This document shows positions 15,254 to 21,148 of a DNA stretch of 21,868 nucleotides, in pieces. Source of the stretch: a virus; the IMG/VR virus record IMGVR_UViG_3300025141_016607, positions 1 through 21,868 of that record; one strand, 5' to 3'. Each line of letters opens with the position of its first letter. Position 1 is the stretch's first letter. The notes under the pieces were generated by a model. It saw nothing but the letters and a program-made list of their open reading frames with translations. It had not been told where the DNA came from and made no database searches. Position numbers and translations under genes: made by a program.

Positions 15254-15900
15254 GTTCTAAGCCTTGAGACTCCGTCATCTATTACTACGTAGGTTTGATG
15301 AGTTACCCAATCTCCAGAGTTGATATACGTTTTAATATTTTGATCTGAGTCGATCCATATTAATGCTTCCGGATTGTGAGTGTGTCCCATAATGAACACG
15401 TCAATGTCATCGTTATATTTTAAAATATCGATTATACTTCTCAGCTTGTGCTTTTTGATATGCCTTTCTGTCCACCATGTTGAAAAGTCAAAATCAAATA
15501 TTTTCTCAAGAACATTCTGAATTAATGACACAAATTTAACAAAAAGCTTTCTATGAAGAAATCCCGAATCATAGGAATCTCCATGCTCGATTCTAAATTT
15601 TCTATTTCCTTCTTCAAATTCATATTTTTTAACAAATTTAACACCCAACATCTCCTTACCGACGAGATCGATCAGGCTTTCATCATGATTTCCCACTACA
15701 TAGATCACTTCTTTTTCTCTGTCTATAGCAGAAAGAATCTCAATACACCTTTCCGTGAAAACAGGAATCTTAATAAAGTCTATAATATCTCCAGCCAATA
15801 TCATTTGATCGTATTCAATTGATTTTAAGAGCTGAAGTAGCTCTGCAGACTTATAGAATCTGCTTCCAATATGGGTATCTGAAATGACTATTCTTTTCAT
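15184..15900 (-). CDS. Calcineurin-like metallophosphoesterase (LpxH-like)
   Basis: The only minus-strand gene. Its 238 residues carry the full two-metal phosphoesterase set: DTH (Asp8, His10), GDIIDF (Asp38, Asp41), GNHDE (Asn71, His72), HGD (His106) and GHTHNP (His173, His175). The order and spacing, with HGD followed by a long helical insert (about 112-160; DFDFSTWWTERHIKKHKLR), recall UDP-2,3-diacylglucosamine diphosphatases of lipid A synthesis, but the lipid-specific residues cannot be confirmed by eye. It could also be a general nucleotide or nucleic-acid phosphoesterase. No clear SD precedes its ATG. It shares a divergent promoter region (15901-15989) with the next gene and overlaps the glycosylase gene at its 3' end by 70 bases. 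Confidence 0.85.
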   Translation of the reverse strand: MKRIVISDTHIGSRFYKSAELLQLLKSIEYDQMILAGDIIDFIKIPVFTERCIEILSAIDREKEVIYVVGNHDESLIDLVGKEMLGVKFVKKYEFEEGNRKFRIEHGDSYDSGFLHRKLFVKFVSLIQNVLEKIFDFDFSTWWTERHIKKHKLRSIIDILKYNDDIDVFIMGHTHNPEALIWIDSDQNIKTYINSGDWVTHQTYVVIDDGVSRLRTYEGNFSAAITSELDSDLSFKNE

Positions 15901-15938
15901 TGAACAATTTTTCTACAGGTGTTATATTACAACTATAA

Positions 15939-15962
15939 CTAGGCAATGTATTATTGACCTAG
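15939..15962. promoter_or_regulatory. Inverted repeat in the divergent intergenic region
   Basis: CTAGGCAAT (15939-15947) and ATTG-A-CCTAG (15953-15962) form a nine-base-pair inverted repeat with a single extra A and a five-base spacer. It lies centrally in the only divergent gap of the window, between the phosphoesterase and the gene at 15990. It fits an operator for a dimeric regulator or an RNA hairpin in the leader. I see no convincing -35/-10 pair on either side. Confidence 0.45.
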
Positions 15963-15989
15963 ATCATTAGCTCAAAGATGGAGGGAGAG

Positions 15990-16220
15990 ATGAATTCTTA
16001 TAAATTATCAGACGAGGTAATTTCTCAAATAGCAAAGTTAATTCAATTAGCAATTCTTACTGGAACTGATGTAACAGATAATCTTAGAACATTAAGCGTC
16101 GAAGAGTCACAATCAGACGAAGGATTTTTAATTTTAACTCCAGAATATAGAGAGATGGGAGAATCACAAGTTTCAAAGCTTCTGTCCGAAGTAGAAGGGC
16201 TGTCAAAAACAGCCAGCTAG
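15990..16220 (+). CDS. Small unknown protein
   Basis: Not recognised. From ATG 15990 it has 76 residues, predicted mostly helical: YKLSDEVISQIAKLIQLAIL, a polar middle (GTDVTDNLRTLSVEESQSDEG) and a helical C-terminus (SQVSKLLSEVEGLSK). An upstream ATG at 15978 is in frame, but the SD GGAGGG (15980-15985) lies between the two and fits ATG 15990. It is the first gene of the plus-strand run to 19540 and ends on the SD of the MazG-like gene. No cysteines, membrane segment or known motif. Confidence 0.65.
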   Translation: MNSYKLSDEVISQIAKLIQLAILTGTDVTDNLRTLSVEESQSDEGFLILTPEYREMGESQVSKLLSEVEGLSKTAS

Positions 16221-16230
16221 GGAAAATAAC

Positions 16231-16641
16231 GTGGACGAGTCAAAAGTCAAACATCTCGCTGATATAGATACTGATTGCCTGAGACAAATGTTTGAGCTAA
16301 GGGAGAGGTTTATGATCGATCTTATCGAAAAATATCCTTCGTGCAACCCTCAGTGGCCGCTTGACTTATGTGAAAAATCTCATCAGCAGTATTGCAGAGA
16401 TATTGCTCTTAGAGGGGTTGAAGAAATGTTTGAAGCACTCCAGCATTTGAAAAACTGGAAACCTCATAGAACAACAGAAATCAAAGAGTTTGATAAGAAT
16501 AAGTTTTTAGAAGAAATAGTGGATGCTTTTAATTATTTTTTTTCGTTAATAATCTTAACAGGGTATTCTGCGGATGATCTATATGATGCCTATTTGAAGA
16601 AGGATAGGATAATTCATGAAAGACTCAAAAATGATTATTAA
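16231..16641 (+). CDS. MazG/dimeric-dUTPase-like all-alpha NTP pyrophosphohydrolase
   Basis: Likely hydrolyses a nucleoside triphosphate (dUTP or another (d)NTP) to the monophosphate and pyrophosphate. Of 136 residues, the metal-binding glutamates sit in RGVEEMFEAL (Glu64, Glu65, Glu68) and in LEEIVDAFNYF (Glu95, Asp98), the ExxE...ExxD arrangement of the all-alpha NTP-PPase superfamily. A C-terminal AYLKKDRIIHERLKNDY resembles the lysine/arginine-rich end of dimeric dUTPases. GTG start with SD TAGGGA seven bases before, overlapping the previous stop. With ThyX and the glycosylase it would fit uracil exclusion; MazG versus dUTPase specificity is not settled. Confidence 0.78.
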   Translation: MDESKVKHLADIDTDCLRQMFELRERFMIDLIEKYPSCNPQWPLDLCEKSHQQYCRDIALRGVEEMFEALQHLKNWKPHRTTEIKEFDKNKFLEEIVDAFNYFFSLIILTGYSADDLYDAYLKKDRIIHERLKNDY

Positions 16642-16864
16642 TTCTGGAAAACTATCACATTCAGAATTAAAAAAAGATTTCATGTTTACATCCGTAGACC
16701 ACCTTGTTGAGATAATTGAAGGGATAGATCTAGATATTCAATCTGGTGACATATTATTTGATAGAGATGCCTCTTATCTTTGCTTTAATTCAACAAGCAA
16801 AGAAGACCTAATAAATATGATAAAAAATATTAGAATTGAGGAGAATTTTCTTGATAAGTGTTAA
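16616..16864 (+). CDS. Small unknown protein
   Basis: Not recognised. 82 residues, mixed alpha/beta by eye, with FTSVDHLVEIIEGIDLDI, GDILFDRDASYLCFNSTS and KEDLINMIKNIRIEENFL. It overlaps the preceding gene by 26 bases and the following one by 14, in different frames. SD AGGA stands about seven bases before the ATG. The tight overlap on both sides suggests that it is a real gene working with its two nucleotide-metabolism neighbours, but the evidence for function is only position. Confidence 0.6.
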   Translation: MKDSKMIINSGKLSHSELKKDFMFTSVDHLVEIIEGIDLDIQSGDILFDRDASYLCFNSTSKEDLINMIKNIRIEENFLDKC

Positions 16865-17825
16865 AGAGCTTTTTAAATCTCAAAAAGAGTTTAATGATCT
16901 GTTTTATGATCTTGAGTCGTTGAGCGATGATGAAAAAGAGGAAATAACAAAATCTCTATCTCTTGCTCTTCATTCTGAGGTCAGCTCTCTCATTTCAGCG
17001 ATTAACTTTAAAGATCACAAACATAATAGAAGGGAGATTGATAAATGCAAGATTCTGTTTGAGTCTGTGGATGCGTTTAGATATATTTTATCTATTTTGA
17101 ATATATGGGAAATTTCTAGCGATAACTTTTTAAAAGCCTTTGATGATAAAGACGTTTTTTTAAACTTGCGTCATTCTCATGGTAAGAAGAGATGGAATAA
17201 GGGACCGGTAGTTATTGTTGATATTGATGATGTCATAGCAGATTTTAGAAATAACTTTTCTTCATGGGTAGAAAATAGATACAATATAGACATAGATGTT
17301 GAATCGCCGGAGTATTATTTTATAACAGATTTAGTTAAGCATGGAATTAATCCCGAGGGTGTTTTTTTAGATTTTGTAGCAGAGGGCGGGTTTAGAAGTC
17401 TTTCTCCCGTCGAAGGGGCTGTAGAATTTTTAAAGGGGCTAAGGGAAAGAGGATGCTGGATTCAATTATTGACCGCAAGGCCCGCAGATAATATACGATG
17501 CTTTTATGACACATACGGATGGCTGTCTGATCACGATATTGTCTTCGACAAGATAGAGTTCAGTACTGAGAAATTTAGGTGGTGTGCAACTTCTGAGTAT
17601 TACGATAGCGGATCTATACTTTTTGCAATCGATGATTCACCAAAGCATGCAGAAGACTATTCACAGCACGGCATTAAATGCTGTGTTCCAATGAAAAGCT
17701 ATAATAAGCAAGTTTGGAAAAATGATAACATAATAACTTTTTCAAAATTTGAAGAAATTTTTAAAATTATTGAAAACACCCAATATAATGATCAATCTAG
17801 GAGAAAGATCAATGCCCCAGAATAA
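16851..17825 (+). CDS. Fusion: degenerate MazG/dUTPase-like domain plus HAD nucleotidase
   Basis: From TTG 16851 (SD GAGGAG 16838-16843, seven bases before) the protein has 325 codons. Residues about 5-110 match the MazG/dUTPase-like protein encoded two genes upstream: ESVDAFRYILSILNIWEISSDNFLKAF parallels its EEIVDAFNYFFSLIILTGYSADDLYDAY. Most catalytic glutamates of the first motif are lost (SEVSSLI in place of EEMFEAL), so this half may be inactive or structural. Residues about 117-310 are a HAD phosphatase of the 5'(3')-deoxyribonucleotidase kind, with DIDDV (Asp124, Asp126), LTARP (207-211) and AIDDSP (259-264). It probably dephosphorylates a (deoxy)nucleotide, perhaps with the pyrophosphohydrolase as partner. 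It overlaps both neighbours. Confidence 0.78.
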   Translation: MISVKELFKSQKEFNDLFYDLESLSDDEKEEITKSLSLALHSEVSSLISAINFKDHKHNRREIDKCKILFESVDAFRYILSILNIWEISSDNFLKAFDDKDVFLNLRHSHGKKRWNKGPVVIVDIDDVIADFRNNFSSWVENRYNIDIDVESPEYYFITDLVKHGINPEGVFLDFVAEGGFRSLSPVEGAVEFLKGLRERGCWIQLLTARPADNIRCFYDTYGWLSDHDIVFDKIEFSTEKFRWCATSEYYDSGSILFAIDDSPKHAEDYSQHGIKCCVPMKSYNKQVWKNDNIITFSKFEEIFKIIENTQYNDQSRRKINAPE

Positions 17826-18789
17826 AAATTTACAACCCATCACACTTCCAATGGATCTTAAATTTGATCAAGATCCCCAGACAGAATTTTTTAATAATCT
17901 TAAAGCTCTCAAGGTTGAGCTTGTTGATTACCCAACTCACCAACAGGCACTTAATGTAGCATGGCAGTATGTAAAGGCAACTTGGGCAGATGACCCTGGT
18001 GACACTTCACCGGATGTTTCACAAAGAGAGCTTAGCAAGAATCTTGAAGATGTACTTTGCTTTCGTGCTCTTCCCACTCCCATGGAATGCATGGGGTTTA
18101 CATTTAAATTAAGTGGCCTTTCTTTTCAAGAAGTAACACATATTATTAGACATCGTGCGGGATCTTTCGCTGCTCAATGTACTGGTGACAGAGATTTAAG
18201 AAATGATCCCGCAGTCATTCCAGAGGCAGTTCAAAATTCCCCAGAATTTCTTGAGAGGTGGAAAGATCTGGTATTGGAGTCAAAACAGCTTTATTCTGAC
18301 ATGACAGATTCAAGGGACGTGTCCATGATGGACGCCCGAATGATTCTTCCAAAATGTATGACATCATTTTACCTAATGAGAATGAACTTGAAAGATTTAT
18401 TGGGATTCATACGTCAAAGACAGGATGTTCAAATACAACCGGCAGCTGATAATATTTTAGCTGCAGCTATGGCAAGAGAGCTAATTAGAGTTCTTCCAGA
18501 GACATCAGTTGCAATAGACTTTAGTAGACCGGATATGCACTATGTCAAGACATTCCGAGTCAACATTAATGATGAGTGGACCAGCAGAGGAACAAATCTT
18601 TACTGGCCAGAGCCAAAGAATGATATTTTTGAATATCACCCCGAAGACACTATCTATCAAGGACGGAGAGAAGATATCAATGGAACAAACAATCCCGGAG
18701 GGGCCACTGTGTTTGAAAATATCTGGAATTCTTTAATGGAAGATATACGTAGAATGACAATAAGCTATAAATCTCTCTATGACATCTAA
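17812..18789 (+). CDS. thyX: Flavin-dependent thymidylate synthase-like protein (ThyX family)
   Basis: Predicted to methylate dUMP to dTMP with FAD and methylene-tetrahydrofolate. From ATG 17812 (SD AGGAG 17799-17803) it has 325 residues, well above the usual 220-250. The ThyX signature RHR-x7-S appears as RHRAGSFAAQC (113-123), with Cys123 where Ser is usual, followed by GDRDLR. ARMILP (175-180) and NLKDLLGFIRQRQDVQIQ (192-209) correspond to the family's nucleotide and folate-facing helices, but the usual AQxE wording is changed. The last 95 residues are an extra part (DEWTSRGTNLYWPEPKND...). It is either a divergent ThyX or a relative with changed substrate. It overlaps the preceding gene by 14 bases and the next one by 11. 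Confidence 0.82.
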   Translation: MPQNKNLQPITLPMDLKFDQDPQTEFFNNLKALKVELVDYPTHQQALNVAWQYVKATWADDPGDTSPDVSQRELSKNLEDVLCFRALPTPMECMGFTFKLSGLSFQEVTHIIRHRAGSFAAQCTGDRDLRNDPAVIPEAVQNSPEFLERWKDLVLESKQLYSDMTDSRDVSMMDARMILPKCMTSFYLMRMNLKDLLGFIRQRQDVQIQPAADNILAAAMARELIRVLPETSVAIDFSRPDMHYVKTFRVNINDEWTSRGTNLYWPEPKNDIFEYHPEDTIYQGRREDINGTNNPGGATVFENIWNSLMEDIRRMTISYKSLYDI

Positions 18790-19540
18790 ATTGTCTCGTA
18801 AAACACAGGACAAGAGACTTCACTCTCTAACCAATTTTATTACACGCGATGTCATGAGATTGATTAAAGGTATGACAACGATCATATATACTAGGCAGGT
18901 CAATAGAGATGAATTCATATTAGACCTCGAAACTAAATCAAACGAATTATTGGAGATGAGACCGGGTAGCTTTCCGCTAAGAATCGATAAGTCCACTCTC
19001 ACAGATGAATATATCGAACATGTTGACACAGACTTATCGATAACAGTTGAAATTGATAGGAATTCTGATCGATTTAATGTGAGCGCCTCAGATAAACCGC
19101 TTCTCGGAATCTCAGACATAGGAATGCACATTCTCGTAGAGCTGCCAGAAAATTTAAGAGACAGTGATATGAAAATATTAAGAGATGAAATTTCTAATTC
19201 GGTAAGACATGAATTAGAGCATATTAGTCAGGGACACAAGAGTGACAATCCTTTTTCTGTATATGGAAGGGGAAGAGAGTATTACACCTCTATTCACGGT
19301 CCTAGTGATGTGGATGGAGATTTTGCAAAATACTTGCTAGACTCTTCAGAGATTCCAGCATTTGTGAGAGGACATTCTCATAATTCTAAAAGCCGATCAG
19401 ACCTTGAGCGAAGGATAGATAAATTTCTATGTGTGTATAGAGAAAAGAATTTAATCAATGATTATGAAAAGACTATTATTTTCAATTCATGGGCTGAGTG
19501 GTCTAAAAGATTTCTTAAGCAAAAAAGATTTTTAAGTTAA
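18779..19540 (+). CDS. Putative HExxH zinc metallopeptidase-like protein
   Basis: 253 residues of no family I can name with certainty. HELEH at 144-148 (context SVRHELEHISQGHK) matches the HExxH zinc-protease motif, and Glu191 in SSEIPAFVRG, 43 residues later, could be a third ligand of a gluzincin-like site. The N-terminal part (1-60) is basic and helical; 65-125 is beta-rich. No signal peptide or membrane segment. It overlaps thyX by 11 bases. It could process phage or host proteins; the motif alone does not prove peptidase activity. Confidence 0.6.
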   Translation: MTSKLSRKTQDKRLHSLTNFITRDVMRLIKGMTTIIYTRQVNRDEFILDLETKSNELLEMRPGSFPLRIDKSTLTDEYIEHVDTDLSITVEIDRNSDRFNVSASDKPLLGISDIGMHILVELPENLRDSDMKILRDEISNSVRHELEHISQGHKSDNPFSVYGRGREYYTSIHGPSDVDGDFAKYLLDSSEIPAFVRGHSHNSKSRSDLERRIDKFLCVYREKNLINDYEKTIIFNSWAEWSKRFLKQKRFLS

Positions 19541-19560
19541 AAAAAATAACCTTTATAGAA

Positions 19561-19568
19561 TATAATAA
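19561..19568 (+). promoter_or_regulatory. Candidate late-type promoter element TATAATAA
   Basis: TATAATAA lies in a 50-base gap, 30 bases before the deoxyribosyltransferase start. The same octamer stands 32 bases before the polymerase start at 21149. No -35 box is visible, as in T4 late promoters (TATAAATA). The reading is supported by the repeated word and constant spacing only; A+T-rich gaps make chance matches easy. Confidence 0.35.
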
Positions 19569-19590
19569 AGATGTCTTATTTGGAGGAAAA

Positions 19591-20031
19591 ATGAAGGCAT
19601 ATATAGCGAGCTCCTGGTTTAATCCAGTGGCAAATCAAGAAGTAAATGACATTATTCACGCATTAGAGTCAAATGGATTCGAGATCTTTTCACCTCGTGA
19701 CTTTTTTGTATGTCCGCCAGATGCAGACCTGGCTACCCAAAAGTCCACGTATGAGGGAAATCTTCATCATCTTCATGAATCTGACTTGATGGTGTGTAAC
19801 ACTCACGGAAAGGACATGGGATCCATCTTTGAAGCTGGGTATTTTAAGGCTCTGGAAAAGCCAATTGTATATTTCTGTGCTGGGCTTCCCGCGGGTGCGA
19901 AATTCAACCTAATGCTAGCACAGAGTGGAGTTAAAGTATGCACTTCTAAAGAAGATCTTAGCGATTATCTCTCTAGATGTAGTGAAGCAAATATTATGCT
20001 TATAGAAAAATATCACGGTGATATTGAGTAA
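19591..20031 (+). CDS. Nucleoside 2-deoxyribosyltransferase family protein
   Basis: Predicted to move or hydrolyse deoxyribose between nucleobases (or nucleotides) in deoxynucleotide salvage. The 146 residues show the Rossmann-like family pattern: YIASSWF at the N-terminus, FSPRD (33-37), and the core DLMVCNTHGKDMGSIFEAGY with Asp75 and the probable nucleophile Glu81. KPIVYF follows. Strong SD (GGAGG) before ATG. It may belong to the DNA hydrolase/DNPH1-like branch that cleaves deoxynucleoside monophosphates; this cannot be settled by eye. It is preceded by a gap with a possible promoter. Confidence 0.85.
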   Translation: MKAYIASSWFNPVANQEVNDIIHALESNGFEIFSPRDFFVCPPDADLATQKSTYEGNLHHLHESDLMVCNTHGKDMGSIFEAGYFKALEKPIVYFCAGLPAGAKFNLMLAQSGVKVCTSKEDLSDYLSRCSEANIMLIEKYHGDIE

Positions 20032-20040
20032 TGGTAATAG

Positions 20041-21090
20041 ATGGGAAAAGATTACTATAGTATTCTGGGTGTCGATAGAGGCGCTGATGATGATCAAATT
20101 AAAAAAGCTTATAGAAAGCTAGCTTTAAAACATCATCCCGATAAAAATCCTGATGACCCGAAGTCTGAAACGAAATTCAAAGAAATTTCTGAAGCTTATG
20201 AATGTCTTTCAGATTCAGAAAAAAGAAGAAGCTATGACATTTTCCCGGACGGCGGCATGGGAGGTTTTTCTCACTCTGGCGGCGATGATATTTTTCAGCA
20301 CTTTTCTGATATTTTCAATCAAACATTTGGAGCAGGATCAAATCCATTTCGAAAGTCTGGATATGAGTCCTCTGTAGTTAAGGGAGAGTCAGTTTCTCAT
20401 AATATACAGGTGACCCTAGAAGATGTTCTTCACGGGTCTACTCAGAAAATAACATTTTCAGCAGGGGTCAGTTGCGGTGGATGTGATGGAAAGAGATACC
20501 AGAATAAAAATGATATCACTGCATGTGATGTCTGCAAAGGTGCTGGTAATGTCATGTATGATGCCGGAGCGATGAGAGTCACCACGACTTGTCGACAATG
20601 TGGGGGAGCTGGAGTCGTTATCAAAACTCCCTGTTCACAATGTCGTGGAAGCGGAATGCTAGACAACACAAGATCTCTAAATATCAGCATTCCAGCGGGA
20701 GTTGCTGATGGGAATCAGTTGAGGCTAGAGGGATGCGGTCACAGACAACCGGGGTCTACAATTCCGGGAGATCTTTTAATAAATATATCTGTTAAAAAAG
20801 ATGAGAGATTTGAAAGACGAGGCCCTCATGTTTATGGAACAAGAAGGATTTCGTTTAAACAGGCAGCAATAGGATGCACCATAGATCTAGATCTGATAGA
20901 TGGAAAGATAAATCTTCTCATACCCCCGGGAACACAGTCTCATACGATGATGAGTATTAAAGAAAGGGGCCTCCCAATAGATGTAGGGGATCCAGAAAGG
21001 GGAAACCACTACGTAACTGTCATAGTTGATGTACCCACAAAAATAAGTAAGGCAGATAGAAGACTAATTGAGCAGCTCAATTTATTTTAG
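20041..21090 (+). CDS. dnaJ: DnaJ (Hsp40) co-chaperone, full-length type I
   Basis: Co-chaperone that activates DnaK ATP hydrolysis and delivers clients. Its 349 residues have all parts of a type I DnaJ: J domain (1-70) with HPD at 32-34 and [21 protein letters not shown] in the first helices, a short Gly/Phe part ([14 protein letters not shown]), four CxxC zinc repeats (CGGC, CDVC, CRQC, CSQC; about 145-205), and the C-terminal client domains ([35 protein letters not shown]). The first repeat departs from CxxCxGxG (CDGKR). It starts nine bases after the preceding stop with only a weak SD. No dnaK or grpE is in the window, so it should work with host DnaK, for instance at replication complexes or in virion folding. 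Confidence 0.95.
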   Translation: MGKDYYSILGVDRGADDDQIKKAYRKLALKHHPDKNPDDPKSETKFKEISEAYECLSDSEKRRSYDIFPDGGMGGFSHSGGDDIFQHFSDIFNQTFGAGSNPFRKSGYESSVVKGESVSHNIQVTLEDVLHGSTQKITFSAGVSCGGCDGKRYQNKNDITACDVCKGAGNVMYDAGAMRVTTTCRQCGGAGVVIKTPCSQCRGSGMLDNTRSLNISIPAGVADGNQLRLEGCGHRQPGSTIPGDLLINISVKKDERFERRGPHVYGTRRISFKQAAIGCTIDLDLIDGKINLLIPPGTQSHTMMSIKERGLPIDVGDPERGNHYVTVIVDVPTKISKADRRLIEQLNLF

Positions 21091-21116
21091 CGCGTGTAAA
21101 AATATTTATTTTGTTT

Positions 21117-21124
21117 TATAATAA
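21117..21124 (+). promoter_or_regulatory. Candidate late-type promoter element TATAATAA
   Basis: Second exact copy of the octamer at 19561, here 32 bases before the dnaE ATG in a 58-base gap. It is followed by TTATAAGGTAAGG, which holds the probable SD. TTATAA occurs on both sides of TAATC, so a short A/T palindrome is also present. Same caution as for the first copy. Confidence 0.35.
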
Positions 21125-21148
21125 TCTTATAAGGTAAGGTGCACATAC

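Noticed and set aside
17749-17811. Extended thyX start at 17749
   Set aside because: These codons lie inside the HAD fusion gene and lack an SD; AGGAG at 17799 fits ATG 17812.
19520-19560. Terminator at TTTTTAAGTTAAAAA after the HExxH gene
   Set aside because: The inverted repeat is pure A/T with a one-base loop and no G/C stem; too weak to call.
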